A DNA stretch of 64,000 bases from Egicoccus halophilus (GCF_004300825.1 NZ_CP036250.1:930001-994000); one strand, 5' to 3'; shown: positions 1 through 8,584, counted from the first letter of the stretch. Numbers and translations are program-made. The notes: generated by a model not told the origin, from the letters alone.

Positions 1-1
1 C

Positions 2-730
2 GCCGAGCGCTCGGTGGCGCTGGTCGGCAAGGGCATCACCTTCGACACCGGGGGCATCTCGCTCAAGCCGTCCGAGTCGATGGAGACCATGAAGATGGAC
101 ATGGCCGGGGCGGCCACGGTCGCCGCGGTCGTGCGTGCCGCCGCCGAACTGCGACTGCCGGTGAAGGTGACCGGTCTGCTGGCGCTGGCCGAGAACATGC
201 CCTCGGGCACCGCGACCCGTGTCAGCGACGTGCTCACCATGAAGGGCGGGACCACCGTCGAGGTGATCAACACCGACGCCGAGGGCCGCCTGGTGCTCGG
301 CGACGCGCTGGTGCACGCCTCAGAGCTGCAGCCCGACGCGATCGTGGACGTCGCGACGCTCACCGGTGCGGCGGTCGTCGCACTCGGTGAACGCATCGGC
401 GTGCTGATGGCGTCCGACGACACGCTCGCCGAGCGACTGCTCGACGCGTCGGCCCACAGCGGCGAGCCGTTCTGGCGGCTGCCGCTGGCGAACGAGCAGT
501 ACGGCGAGCGGCTCGAGGGTGCCATCGCCGACCTGCGCAACTCCGGCAGCCGCTCCGCCGGCACGATCTTCGCCGGGCTGTTCCTGCACCGGTTCGTCGG
601 TGAGGGCATCCCGTGGGCCCACCTCGACATCGCCGGGGTCGCCTGGACCGACGAGGCGAGCGGCTACCACACCAAGGGGGCGACGGGCGTGCCGGTGCGG
701 ACGCTGCTGCGCTGGTTGCGGGCCGGATGA
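2..730 (+). CDS. pepA: Leucyl aminopeptidase (M17 family), 3' part
   Basis: Carboxy-terminal catalytic part of a cytosolic M17 leucine aminopeptidase, which removes N-terminal residues from peptides using two metal ions. The frame is open from base 2 and the true start lies upstream of the window; 242 residues are visible. The family signatures are present: a metal-binding Lys/Asp segment (GKGITFDTGG, then MKMDMAG) and the hallmark NTDAEGRLVLGD, whose Asp and Glu bind metal. The TLTGA and SGxxxAGTIFAGLFL segments are also typical. The stop overlaps the next start (ATGA), so the lipid kinase is probably translationally coupled. Assignment is secure; which paralogue it is cannot be told from a fragment. 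Confidence 0.95.
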   Translation, partial: AERSVALVGKGITFDTGGISLKPSESMETMKMDMAGAATVAAVVRAAAELRLPVKVTGLLALAENMPSGTATRVSDVLTMKGGTTVEVINTDAEGRLVLGDALVHASELQPDAIVDVATLTGAAVVALGERIGVLMASDDTLAERLLDASAHSGEPFWRLPLANEQYGERLEGAIADLRNSGSRSAGTIFAGLFLHRFVGEGIPWAHLDIAGVAWTDEASGYHTKGATGVPVRTLLRWLRAG

Positions 731-1629
731 ACGCCGCGGCCGGTGCGGTGGGCGGGGGGTACGTGCTGCTCGTCAACGCCGCGGCGGGCAGCGCCCAGGA
801 GTCGGCGGTCGACGCCGCCGGCGAGGTCCTGACCGGGGCCGGTGCCGAGGTCGAGGTCCGCGCCTGCGAGCGCGAGTCGGACGTCGACGGGGTGCTCGAC
901 GACCTGGACGGGCGCACGCTGGTGGTGTGCGGCGGCGACGGGTCGTTGCACGTCGCGGTCGGCCGTCTGCACGCGACCGACCGACGCGACATCCCGGTCG
1001 GACTGCTGCCGTTGGGGACCGGGAACGACTTCGCCCGTGCCCTGGGCGTGCCGCTCGAGGACCCGGCGGCGGCGGCGCGCCACCTGCTCGCTGCCGTCCC
1101 ACGACCGATGGACCTGCTGGTCGAGGACGGCGGGCGCGCCTGTGTCAACGCCCTGCACCTGGGGCTCGGGGCGACGGCGGCGGCCAGGGCCGACGCCCTG
1201 AAGTCCTCGCTGTCCGGGCTCGCCTACCCCGTCGGTGCGCTGCTGGCCGGGGTGACCGAGACCAGCGAGCCGGTCGAGGTGGTGGTCGACGGCCGACGTC
1301 TCAGCGACGGGCCGACGTTGCTGGTCGCGGTCTGCAACGGCACCAGCTTCGGCGGAGGCGCCCGGGTCGCCCCGGACGCCGACCCGACCGACGGGCTCCT
1401 CGACGTGGTCGTGGTGCAGGCGACCGGGCCGCTCGAGCGGGCGGCCTTCGGCCTGGCGTTGCAGCGCGGCACCCATCTCGAGCGCGACGACGTGCTGCTC
1501 GCCCGTGGCCGCGAGGTCAGCGTGCAGGGGCACGACCTGCGTGACGACGTCGACGGGGAGCTCGGCGAGCCCAGCGACGCGCGACGGACCTGGCGGACCC
1601 ACGCCGGTGCCTGGCGCTACGTGGGATGA
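727..1629 (+). CDS. Diacylglycerol kinase family lipid kinase
   Basis: A 300-residue protein of the DAGKc/YegS/LCB5 family, which phosphorylates lipids such as diacylglycerol at the inner membrane face using ATP. The nucleotide-binding GGDGS is at residues 69-73 and the second conserved motif LPLGTGNDFARALG ends near residue 107. The length is normal for the family. I chose the ATG at 727 because it overlaps the upstream stop as ATGA and gives a usual N-terminus leading to the first beta-strand (YVLLVNAAAG). The exact lipid substrate is not predictable. It converges with the thioesterase gene. Confidence 0.9.
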   Translation: MNAAAGAVGGGYVLLVNAAAGSAQESAVDAAGEVLTGAGAEVEVRACERESDVDGVLDDLDGRTLVVCGGDGSLHVAVGRLHATDRRDIPVGLLPLGTGNDFARALGVPLEDPAAAARHLLAAVPRPMDLLVEDGGRACVNALHLGLGATAAARADALKSSLSGLAYPVGALLAGVTETSEPVEVVVDGRRLSDGPTLLVAVCNGTSFGGGARVAPDADPTDGLLDVVVVQATGPLERAAFGLALQRGTHLERDDVLLARGREVSVQGHDLRDDVDGELGEPSDARRTWRTHAGAWRYVG

Positions 1630-1674
1630 CCGGCCCCGGACACGTGCCGACGCGAGCCGACGCGCGGCGCGTGG

Positions 1675-2079
1675 TCAGGCCGTGGTGGCGGCGGTGGTGC
1701 GCTGGACCTTGGCCAGGAAACGCTCGCGGTCGACGAGCACGCGGCGATGGCGGATCCGGGCCACCGGCTCGCCCTCGTCCTCGACCAGGACGTTGAACTC
1801 GAGGCGGCGCCCGTGGTGCCCGATCAGGGTCGCGCTGGCGCGGACGGTGCGCCCCACGGGGGTGGCACGCAGGTGCTCGACCTCGGCCCAGGCGCCCACC
1901 GAGGTCTGCCCCTCGGGCAGGTCCTCGCAGATGGCCTGCACGCAGGCGCTCTCGGCCAGCGCCAGCAGCGCCGGCGTCCCGAGCAGCGGGACGTCGCCGG
2001 AGCCGAGCTCGGCGGCGGTGTGTTCCTCGGTGACGGTCAGCTCGCGCTTGAGCTTCAGGCCGGGGTCACAGCGACCCAT
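1675..2079 (-). CDS. Hotdog-fold thioesterase, FlK-like
   Basis: A 134-residue single hotdog-domain protein resembling the fluoroacetyl-CoA thioesterase (FlK) family, which hydrolyses small acyl-CoA thioesters. Supporting features are the N-terminal VTEEHTAAELGSGDVPLLGTP region, the central helix with ESACVQAI, and the GxxVRASATLIGHHGRRLEFNV sheet typical of this subfamily. The ATG at 2079 has a GAGGA-type Shine-Dalgarno just upstream. Family membership is clear. The real substrate is unknown, and fluoroacetyl-CoA specificity should not be assumed. Confidence 0.8.
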   Translation of the reverse strand: MGRCDPGLKLKRELTVTEEHTAAELGSGDVPLLGTPALLALAESACVQAICEDLPEGQTSVGAWAEVEHLRATPVGRTVRASATLIGHHGRRLEFNVLVEDEGEPVARIRHRRVLVDRERFLAKVQRTTAATTA

Positions 2080-2502
2080 GATGCGTCCTCACTCGTAGAC
2101 AGCAGGCGGGAGACCGCAGGCGTTCGCGGGAGACGGATGGTGGCAGGACGGCGGCCACGGGCGACGTCGCAGGCGGCGTGCCAGGCGGCGTCGGCGAGCG
2201 AGTCCGCCGTCGAGGGGCCGACGGCCCGGACCGGTCGAGCGTACCTGTCGACCGCACGCCCGCCGCCGCAACGGATGTCGGGGAGTTCGGCGTCGTTCGT
2301 CCACCGGCCGCACGGATGGGGCCGGGGTGGCCGGACAGCCACCCGGATCCGCACGTGCGGCGGTTCGGCCGGTCCATCGGCCGGCCGTGGCCGGGTCGGG
2401 GAGTCGCATCCTGACCGGCGCACCGCCGGCACGGGGGCGGGCATCGACCCGCGGCGAGGCAGCGAGAGCCCGACCAGCCTTCCCGAACCAGGAGGAGTCG
2501 TC
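2080..2502. other. 423-bp intergenic stretch, no secure gene
   Basis: Between the divergent thioesterase and small membrane-protein genes. The reverse strand carries a TACGCT hexamer at 2238-2243 that could be a -10 for the thioesterase, with a leader of about 150 nt. A reverse frame (2055-2342, GTG start) stays open with coding-like G/C third positions and would encode about 95 residues overlapping the thioesterase start. It has no obvious ribosome-binding site and I do not recognise the product, so I leave it uncalled. Confidence 0.4.
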
Positions 2503-2766
2503 ATGGCGCAGCCACCCAACGATCCCGAGCAGCAGCCGCCGGCGCGTGAGCGCGAGGTCATCGTGACCAACGGTGGCGGTGGTGGCGGTGCCGGCACGGT
2601 GATCGCCGTGCTGCTCGGCATCGTCGTGATCGTCGCGCTGCTGGTGTGGTTGTTCGGCAACCCGTTCGGCGGTGGCGACGACGGCGGTGGGGGCACGGAG
2701 GTGCAGGTGCCCGACGAGGTCGACATCGACGTCGACGCGGACACCGGCGGCGACGGGGAGGGCTGA
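2503..2766 (+). CDS. Small single-pass membrane protein, Gly/Asp-rich
   Basis: An 87-residue protein I do not recognise by name. It has a charged proline-rich N-terminus (PPARERE), a Gly run, one clear transmembrane helix (about residues 31-51, VIAVLLGIVVIVALLVWLFG) and an acidic Gly/Asp/Val-rich outer tail (VDIDVDADTGG). The ATG at 2503 is preceded by a good GGAGGA at 2491-2496. A GTCGCATCCTG segment at 2403-2413 is repeated at 2907-2917 before the next gene and may be a variant -10 region for both. The topology suggests an envelope-anchored small protein; no function can be assigned. Confidence 0.65.
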   Translation: MAQPPNDPEQQPPAREREVIVTNGGGGGGAGTVIAVLLGIVVIVALLVWLFGNPFGGGDDGGGGTEVQVPDEVDIDVDADTGGDGEG

Positions 2767-2982
2767 GCCCTCGCCGAGGGCGGTACGCGGGCGGGCTCCG
2801 GGCGCCGCCCGTGACCGCTCGGGGTCGCGGGTGCCGCACGCGCGGCCGCCCCCATTGGGCACGACCGGGGCCCGGCTGGCAGGCTGCGCGCCGCGGCCCG
2901 TGGCGGGTCGCATCCTGTTCGCGCCCGCCGCCCGCTCCCGCGTGTGTGGTCGTGGCACCCTGCTGCTGGAGGAGTGCTCGCC

Positions 2983-3819
2983 GTGGAGGCCCCTGCCGCG
3001 ATCCTCGCGCTGGTCCTGGCCATGACCGCCGTCGGCGGCAGCGCCCTGGTCTGGTTCTTCCCCACCTGGGGCGCCGTGCGCCATGGCTACGAGGTGCTCA
3101 GCGCCGCGCTGGTCGCGTTGCTGGCCTGGGGGGCCTGGGGGTCGCTGCGGGCTCCGGTGCGCACGCTGGAGTCGACGGCGTCGGCGTCCGACGGTCAGCT
3201 CGCGCTGACGTTGCTGCTGGTGCTCGCGATCGCGTCCGGTCTGGCGGCACTGCTGCTGGTCGTGCCGGCCCCGGCGGTCCTCGCCCGGCTCGTCGGCGGC
3301 GCGGGGACGCTCGCCGGGCTGGCCTCGTTCGTGCCCCTGGCCGCGATCCGTGCCGCCCGCGACGGTGCCGGGGGCCTGCCGCAGGGCGTCGCGGAGCTGC
3401 TGCTCGGCTCGCTGCTGCTCGGCGGGATCTGGGCCGGGATGGTGCTCGGGCACTGGTACCTGGTCGAACGCCGGCTGACGAACCGCTACATGGTCGTGAT
3501 GGCCTGGACGAACATCGCCGCCGTCGTCGCCGGGCTGGTCTCCGTGCTGCTGTCGGGACGCAATCCCGCTCCCTGCGAGGACCTGACCGGTGCGGCCTTC
3601 CAGGCCTGCGCCCAGACGTTCTCGCCGATCCTGCGCATCGGCTCCATGACGCTGACCCTCGGGATCGGTGTGCTGGCGCTCATCGCCCTGATCGCCGGGT
3701 TCAACCTCAAGCTCGCCCGCGAGGGGGGGCGCAGCATCCAGGCGTCGACGGGCATGTACTACCTGGCCGTCATCCTCGCGCCCGCGGCCGAGTTCGCGGC
3801 GAAGGTGCGCTTCTTCTGA
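2983..3819 (+). CDS. Polytopic membrane protein of unknown function
   Basis: A 278-residue integral membrane protein with about eight hydrophobic segments. The most distinctive part is the central GMVLGHWYLVERRLTNRYM stretch, with His, Trp, Tyr and Arg at a helix end, which could be a ligand or ion site. I do not recognise a named family. A Cys-containing loop (PAPCEDL then AFQACAQTF) lies between helices and might form a disulfide outside the membrane. GTG at 2983 is chosen because GGAGGAG lies 8 nt before it; a start at 2974 would overlap that site. Confidence 0.7.
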   Translation: MEAPAAILALVLAMTAVGGSALVWFFPTWGAVRHGYEVLSAALVALLAWGAWGSLRAPVRTLESTASASDGQLALTLLLVLAIASGLAALLLVVPAPAVLARLVGGAGTLAGLASFVPLAAIRAARDGAGGLPQGVAELLLGSLLLGGIWAGMVLGHWYLVERRLTNRYMVVMAWTNIAAVVAGLVSVLLSGRNPAPCEDLTGAAFQACAQTFSPILRIGSMTLTLGIGVLALIALIAGFNLKLAREGGRSIQASTGMYYLAVILAPAAEFAAKVRFF

Positions 3820-3907
3820 CCGTGGCGCGCGTCGGGCGTACCGGCGCCGGCGGCCGGAACGTGTGCGCCGACAGGCCCATCGGGCCCGAGCGGCGGCAGA
3901 CGGGGGT

Positions 3908-3913
3908 TATCCT
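3908..3913 (+). promoter_or_regulatory. Probable -10 element of sigE operon (TATCCT)
   Basis: TATCCT inside GGTTATCCTCG, an A/T island in the 123-bp gap before the sigma gene, 29 nt before its ATG. No recognisable -35 or ECF-type GGAAC/GTT pair at the right distance was found. Confidence 0.45.
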
Positions 3914-3942
3914 CGCCGCTGGCTCGTCCGGTACCTCCGTCG

Positions 3943-4593
3943 ATGTCCGGGAGCACCTTGCCCCAGCGTTCCTTCGCTTCGCCGCCCGACCTGCGCGACG
4001 ACACCGTTCGTCGGGGCGCGCCGACGAGCGCGCCGGGCACCCTCGAGCACTACCCGCGACTGGTCGGGGCGGTGCCCGACTGGGACCAGATCGCCGAGGA
4101 GTACGGCGAGATGGTCTACACGATGGCGTACCGGCTCACCGGTGACCGGGACGAGGCACGCGACCTCGCGCAGGACGTCTTCGTCCGCGTCTACCGCAAC
4201 CTCGACCGCTACCAGCCGGGCACGTTCGAGGGGTGGCTGTACCGGATCACGAAGAACCTGTTCCTGGACCGGGTCCGACGCCACACGCGCGTGCGGCTCG
4301 AGCCGCTGCCCGACGAGGAGTGGAAGCAGCCCAGCGAGTCGGAACCGGGCCCTGCCGAGACGCTCGAGGCCGGCGTGTTGCGCAGCGACCTCGAGACGGC
4401 CCTCGACGACCTGCCGGCCTCGTTCCGGACCGCCGTGGTGCTCTGTGACGTCCAGGGCCTGAGCTACGAGGAGATCTCCGACGCGCTCGACTGGCCGATC
4501 GGCACGGTGCGCAGCCGCATCCACCGGGGCCGCAAGGCCCTGCGCAGCGCACTCGAGGCGGAGGCCGAGGCGGCGGAGGACGACCGTGGCTGA
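3943..4593 (+). CDS. sigE: ECF RNA polymerase sigma factor, SigE-like
   Basis: A 216-residue extracytoplasmic-function sigma factor. Region 2 (about residues 48-115) contains the core-binding and -10-recognising helices with DLAQDVFVRVY at 74-84; region 4 (about 150-205) has the DVQGLSYEEISDALDWPIGTVRSR helix-turn-helix for -35 recognition. An N-terminal extension of about 45 residues is similar in kind to mycobacterial SigE. The following gene overlaps by 8 bp and encodes a zinc anti-sigma factor, so the pair is co-translated. The downstream htrA and tatB match the mycobacterial sigE locus. Role: transcription of envelope-stress genes when released from the anti-sigma factor. Confidence 0.93.
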   Translation: MSGSTLPQRSFASPPDLRDDTVRRGAPTSAPGTLEHYPRLVGAVPDWDQIAEEYGEMVYTMAYRLTGDRDEARDLAQDVFVRVYRNLDRYQPGTFEGWLYRITKNLFLDRVRRHTRVRLEPLPDEEWKQPSESEPGPAETLEAGVLRSDLETALDDLPASFRTAVVLCDVQGLSYEEISDALDWPIGTVRSRIHRGRKALRSALEAEAEAAEDDRG

Positions 4594-4996
4594 GAAGCAC
4601 GTCAGCGGTGACCGCATCTCGGCGTTCCTCGACGACGAACTGGACGAGTCCCGGGCGATGGCCGTGACGCGCCACCTCGCCGACTGCCCGACCTGTCTGC
4701 ACGAGCTCGAGGCGCTGCGGCGTACCCGCGACGCGCTGCGGCGGTGGGGCGCCACGCCGGCCCCGCTGGTCGCGGTCGGCCAGCTCGAGCGTCCGGGTGT
4801 CGTGCACCAGGTCTCGCGCGGCCTGCGGCTCGCCTCGGCGGGGGTCGCCGCGACCATGGCGTTGTTCGGTCTCGCCTATCTCGTCGGGGAGGACACCGGC
4901 GAGGTCGTCCCCCCGGCCGAACTGTTCCTGATCGACCACCTCGCGCGCACCGGTGACGGCCCGCTGCCGGCACCGTTCGGGCTCGACGGCTCGTGA
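4586..4996 (+). CDS. rseA: Anti-sigma factor with ZAS zinc motif (RseA-like)
   Basis: A 136-residue protein predicted to sequester the preceding sigma factor. The N-terminal ZAS domain has the HxxxCxxC zinc motif at H30, C34 and C37, the redox-sensitive form found in many actinobacterial anti-sigma factors. One hydrophobic segment at about residues 82-100 would anchor it in the membrane with a short outer tail. The GTG start lies inside the sigma gene, and the stop overlaps the next start, so sigma, anti-sigma and RseB-like protein form one coupled unit. The name follows position and domain; sequence similarity to mycobacterial RseA was not computed. Confidence 0.85.
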   Translation: MAEKHVSGDRISAFLDDELDESRAMAVTRHLADCPTCLHELEALRRTRDALRRWGATPAPLVAVGQLERPGVVHQVSRGLRLASAGVAATMALFGLAYLVGEDTGEVVPPAELFLIDHLARTGDGPLPAPFGLDGS

Positions 4997-6120
4997 GGGT
5001 CCGGCTGTCCGCAGGCGGCCTGGTGTGCGTCCTGCTCGGGTCCGCGCCGGCGGCCGCCGCCGTTGCCGAGGTACCGGCCACCGCGGCGCAGGCCATCGGG
5101 GCGCAGGCCATCGGGGCGCAGGCCACCGGGGACGGCGACCGCGATGCCGTGGCCTGGCTGGAGCGGGGGATCGCCGCAGCCAGGGAGGTGCCGCACACCG
5201 GCCGGCTGCTGGTCGCCTCGTTCAGCCGCGAGGGCCCACAGCTCACCGAGGTCCAGGTGACCCGCGGCGTCGACGGGGGTCTGACGGTCGCCAAGGCCGA
5301 CGGCTGGGAGGTCGGCCGGGTCGGGGAGGAAGCGTTCCTGCGCTCGTCGGGGACGCTGCTGCGGTTGGGGGGGATGGAGCGCGGCTCGGCCATCGACCTC
5401 GACCGGCTCGCCGGCAAGTACACCGTGCAGGTCCTGGACGAACCGGTCACGCTCGACACGGGACCGGCGCGCGTGGTGCGGCTGCGTGAGCACGGACGGG
5501 AGCGCGACCGCGAGGTGGTGTACCTCGACCTCGACACCGATCTGATCGTGCGGCGCGAGACCTTCACGGTCGACGGTGAACCGCTCCGCGTGGTGGCCTA
5601 CACCGACCTCGAGGTGGTCGACGCCCAGGTGGTGGCACCGGACCCGGAGGGACTGGACGTCGAGGCCTACGCGCTCGCGCCGGCCGATCTCGTGGCGTTG
5701 CGCCGTGCGGGCTTCGTGGCACCGGCGCGCCTGCCCGACGGCTACGAGCTCGTCGGCGGCTTCGAGCGTCCCGAGGCCAGCGTGCCCACCCTGCACCTGG
5801 TCTACGACGACGGGCTCTATACCCTCTCGGTGTTCGAGCAGCAGGGGCGGCTGTCCCCGCGGGCCGTCGAGGAGGCGCCCATGCTGGTCGGACCCGACGG
5901 CGTGACGGTCTGGCGGTTGCCCGGCTCCGAGCCCCGGCGGGTGATCTGGCGGGGCAACGACCGGACGTTCACGGCCATCACGGACGCCCCCGTCGACGAA
6001 CTGTTGACCGTCGTGGCCGGTTTGCCCAACGACCCCCCACCCAGCATGCTGCGCCGGTTGGCCCGCGGCGTGGGGCGGATGACGAGCTGGCTGTGGCCGC
6101 TCGAGCGGAGCGAGACGTGA
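4993..6120 (+). CDS. Secreted RseB/MucB-like sigma-E regulatory protein
   Basis: A 375-residue exported protein with an N-terminal signal sequence (about residues 1-24). The following region (AVAWLERGIAAAREVPHTGRLLVASFSREG) and the YLDLDTDLIVRRETFTVDGEPLRVVAYTDLEVV stretch match the LolA/RseB-type fold, in which RseB binds stress lipids or protects an anti-sigma factor. A C-terminal domain follows (about 235-340, DGYELVGGFERPE and later). It starts with GTG overlapping the anti-sigma stop and overlaps htrA. Its position between anti-sigma and protease supports a role as stress sensor for this module; that role is inferred. A 3 x 15-bp repeat lies just after the signal peptide. Confidence 0.75.
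   Translation: MRVRLSAGGLVCVLLGSAPAAAAVAEVPATAAQAIGAQAIGAQATGDGDRDAVAWLERGIAAAREVPHTGRLLVASFSREGPQLTEVQVTRGVDGGLTVAKADGWEVGRVGEEAFLRSSGTLLRLGGMERGSAIDLDRLAGKYTVQVLDEPVTLDTGPARVVRLREHGRERDREVVYLDLDTDLIVRRETFTVDGEPLRVVAYTDLEVVDAQVVAPDPEGLDVEAYALAPADLVALRRAGFVAPARLPDGYELVGGFERPEASVPTLHLVYDDGLYTLSVFEQQGRLSPRAVEEAPMLVGPDGVTVWRLPGSEPRRVIWRGNDRTFTAITDAPVDELLTVVAGLPNDPPPSMLRRLARGVGRMTSWLWPLERSET
5086..5130 (+). repeat. 3 x 15-bp in-frame tandem repeat
   Basis: Three consecutive copies of GCGCAGGCCATCGGG, the last with one change, encode AQAIG-AQAIG-AQATG in the linker behind the signal peptide of the RseB-like protein. Copy-number change by slippage would keep the frame. Confidence 0.85.
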
Positions 6121-7535
6121 GCTACGACCGCGAGGAATGGCGGCGCCCCTGGCGCAGTGGGGACACCCCGGTGTCCTTCGGGGACCCCGGCGCCGCCCGT
6201 GCGTCGACGGACGTCATCCCGGGGTCCGCCGAGGCGACCGGGTCGTCCGCCGTCGTTTCCGGGGCGGGAGCCGGCTCGGACCAGCGGACGACCCCGCCGC
6301 TGACATCGGCCACCGAACCGATCGCCCGCTTCCCGCAGCCGCCGCCGTCCGGCTGGGACGAGTCGAGTGCCGGTCCCGGATCCCCGGTCGGGTCGGTGCG
6401 CCCGCCCGACACCACGGGCACGGTGGACGCCCCCGAGCCCCGGCGGAGTCGGGGAGGACTGCTCGGTGCCCTGGTGGGTGGTGTGCTGGGTGCCGCCATC
6501 GGCACGGCGGCGACGCTCGCGTTGGTCGTCCCCGGCGGGGACACCGGTCCCAGTCCGGTCTCGGCCCCGGCCATCGAGGTGGACGGGGACTTCGGCGCGG
6601 TCGTCCCGGCCGTGGCGCAGGCCGTGACCCCGTCCGTGGTCACCATCGACGTGCCCGTCACGCCCGGTGGTGCCACGATCAACGCCGCGCCGGCGCTCGG
6701 GTCGGGGGTCATCTACCGCTCCGACGGCTACATCCTCACCAACCACCACGTCGTCGAGGGTGCCTCGGACGTCCGCGTGCGGTTGTCCAACGGTGACGTC
6801 CTCGACGCGCAGATCATCGGCAGCGACCAGCTCAACGACCTCGCGGTCCTGCTCGTCGATCGCACCGACCTGCCGGCGGTCAACCTGCGCGACGCGGTCG
6901 ACGACCCGCTGATCGTCGGTGAACAGGTCGTCGCGATCGGATCGCCCTTCGGCCTCGACGCCTCGGTCACCTCCGGCATCATCTCGGCGCTCAATCGGGA
7001 GATCCGGGTCGACGAGCAGGACAACGCCGCGCTGGTGATCCCGTCGGTCATCCAGACCGACGCCGCGATCAACCCCGGCAACTCCGGCGGGGCCCTGGTC
7101 GACGCACGGGGACGGCTCGTGGGCATCAACACCGCCATCCTGACCCGCACCGGGGCGAGCCAGGGCGTCGGTTTCGCGGTGTCCGCCGAGCAGGCGGTCG
7201 TGTCCGCCGACCAGCTGATCCAGGACGGCTTCGTGCGCCACCCGCTGCTGGGGATCTCCGGGATCGACGTGTCACCCGAGACCGCCGAGGAGTTCGGGCT
7301 CGCCGCGCCCCGCGGTGCGCTGGTCGACGCCGTGCAGGACGACACCGGCGCCGCCGAGGCCGGGATCCGGCCGGGGGACATCATCGTCGAGGTGGACGGT
7401 GAACCGCTGGCGACGATGTCCGAACTGGTCGCCGAGGTCCGGCGTCGTCAGCCCGGCGAGGCCATCGACCTCGGCCTGATCCGCGACGGCGAGGAGCTCA
7501 CCGTCGCAGTGACCCTGGGTGAACGTCCCCGCTGA
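6117..7535 (+). CDS. htrA: Membrane-anchored HtrA/DegP-type serine protease
   Basis: A 472-residue trypsin-like protease with PDZ domain. Order: disordered cytoplasmic N-terminus (about 1-108), one transmembrane helix (about 109-138), protease domain, then PDZ. The catalytic residues sit in TNHHVVEG (His), NDLAVLLVD (Asp) and NPGNSGGAL (Ser). The architecture equals mycobacterial HtrA, which degrades misfolded extracytoplasmic proteins and can act on regulated anti-sigma signalling. GTG at 6117 overlaps the upstream stop (GTGA) and has GGAG about 8 nt before it; a GTG at 6093 is possible but less likely. Last gene of the sigE-coupled run. Confidence 0.9.
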   Translation: MSYDREEWRRPWRSGDTPVSFGDPGAARASTDVIPGSAEATGSSAVVSGAGAGSDQRTTPPLTSATEPIARFPQPPPSGWDESSAGPGSPVGSVRPPDTTGTVDAPEPRRSRGGLLGALVGGVLGAAIGTAATLALVVPGGDTGPSPVSAPAIEVDGDFGAVVPAVAQAVTPSVVTIDVPVTPGGATINAAPALGSGVIYRSDGYILTNHHVVEGASDVRVRLSNGDVLDAQIIGSDQLNDLAVLLVDRTDLPAVNLRDAVDDPLIVGEQVVAIGSPFGLDASVTSGIISALNREIRVDEQDNAALVIPSVIQTDAAINPGNSGGALVDARGRLVGINTAILTRTGASQGVGFAVSAEQAVVSADQLIQDGFVRHPLLGISGIDVSPETAEEFGLAAPRGALVDAVQDDTGAAEAGIRPGDIIVEVDGEPLATMSELVAEVRRRQPGEAIDLGLIRDGEELTVAVTLGERPR

Positions 7536-7555
7536 CCCGTCCGGGTCGGGGCGGC

Positions 7556-7561
7556 TAGCCT
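7556..7561 (+). promoter_or_regulatory. Probable -10 element of tatB (TAGCCT)
   Basis: TAGCCT in the 78-bp gap after htrA, 52 nt before the tatB GTG; the only TANNNT in the gap. Confidence 0.4.
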
Positions 7562-7613
7562 GCGGGCCGATCTCCGCTGATTCCGCCGACCACGCCGACG
7601 AGGGACCTCCACC

Positions 7614-7955
7614 GTGCCGGGTCCGCAGGAGCTGCTCGTCATCGCCGTCGTCGCCCTGCTCGTGTTCGGGCCCGACAAGTTGCCGGAGCTGGCGCGCAAC
7701 GGGGCGAAGCTGCTCGCGCGGCTGCGCTCGGAGACCCAACGTGGCCTGACCGAGTTCAAGCGGGCGGCCGATCTCGAGGACCTCGACCGGGAGATCCGCG
7801 GCGTGAGCCGGGAACTGGACGAGACCCGTCGGGCGATCACCCGGCCGTTCGGGGACGCGCTCGCGGGCAGCGGGCAGCGCCCGGGTGGGGGTGGCGCCGG
7901 CCCGACGCCCCGTGCCGACGACGATCCGCCACCCTTCGACCCGGAGGCGACGTGA
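7614..7955 (+). CDS. tatB: Sec-independent (Tat) translocase subunit TatB-type
   Basis: A 113-residue TatA/TatB-family protein of the twin-arginine export machinery. The short N-terminal membrane helix (LLVIAVVALLVF) is followed by the FGP hinge and an amphipathic helix (DKLPELARNGAKLLARLR), then a charged coiled region and a Gly/Pro-rich tail. The long amphipathic part and the position directly after htrA, as in mycobacteria, favour TatB over TatA. TatC is not in the window. The GTG start is preceded by GAGGGA. The downstream PAP2 gene overlaps by 4 bp. Confidence 0.85.
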   Translation: MPGPQELLVIAVVALLVFGPDKLPELARNGAKLLARLRSETQRGLTEFKRAADLEDLDREIRGVSRELDETRRAITRPFGDALAGSGQRPGGGGAGPTPRADDDPPPFDPEAT

Positions 7956-8581
7956 GGATGCGGCGCCGTGCACCCCTGCCGACCCCGCCGGTCGGTCGGC
8001 GGACCCAGGCGGCCGCGGTGGGAACCGTCGTGGCGTCCTACGCCGCCGTGCGTTCAGGACGCTCCGCGGCCCTCGACCGGCGTGCGGCCAAGGCGCTGGC
8101 CTATCCGCTCGGCCGGCGGATCGACGTGCTGGTCGCCGCGGGGACCGACCTCGGGTCGGTGTACGGCCTGGCCGGCTGCGCGGCGGTGCTGGCGGCGACC
8201 GGCCGACGTCGCGCGGCCGTCGACGTGGCGTTGGCCGGCCTCGCGGCGTGGGGGGGCGCGCAGGGGACCAAGCCCCTGATCGGCCGGGAGCGTCCCTACG
8301 TCGTGGAGGGCGCCGACCGGCTGGTGGCCGTCCCGGCCGGCTCGTCCTGGCCGAGCGGGCACGTCGCCGTCGCCAGCGCCATGGCGGCCGCCCTGGTGCC
8401 CCACGTCGGCCGGGGGCGGCGACGGTGGCTGCACCTCGGCTCTGCCGCGGTGGCCGTGTCGCGCTGCTACGTCGGCGTGCACCACTTCACCGACGTCGTC
8501 GCCGGCTGGGGCGTCGGCGTGCTCAGCGACGCCGCCGTCCGGTCGACCCGGCGGCGGTGGGCCCGCCGCCGGGAGCGCTGA
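7952..8581 (+). CDS. PAP2-family membrane phosphatase
   Basis: A 209-residue type 2 phosphatidic acid phosphatase. The three catalytic motifs are complete: KPLIGRERP, PSGH and SRCYVGVHHFTDV (nucleophilic His in the last). Hydrophobic stretches between them are consistent with a membrane enzyme acting on lipid phosphates or undecaprenyl pyrophosphate. GTG overlaps the tatB stop (GTGA), so it is co-translated with TatB. It converges with mrp with a gap of only 3 bp. The substrate is not predictable. Confidence 0.85.
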   Translation: MRMRRRAPLPTPPVGRRTQAAAVGTVVASYAAVRSGRSAALDRRAAKALAYPLGRRIDVLVAAGTDLGSVYGLAGCAAVLAATGRRRAAVDVALAGLAAWGGAQGTKPLIGRERPYVVEGADRLVAVPAGSSWPSGHVAVASAMAAALVPHVGRGRRRWLHLGSAAVAVSRCYVGVHHFTDVVAGWGVGVLSDAAVRSTRRRWARRRER

Positions 8582-8584
8582 GGG

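Noticed and set aside
3856-3913. Autoregulated ECF promoter before sigE (GGAAC at 3856-3860)
   Set aside because: No GTT-type -10 at 16-17 bp from the GGAAC; the TATCCT hexamer suits a housekeeping promoter better.
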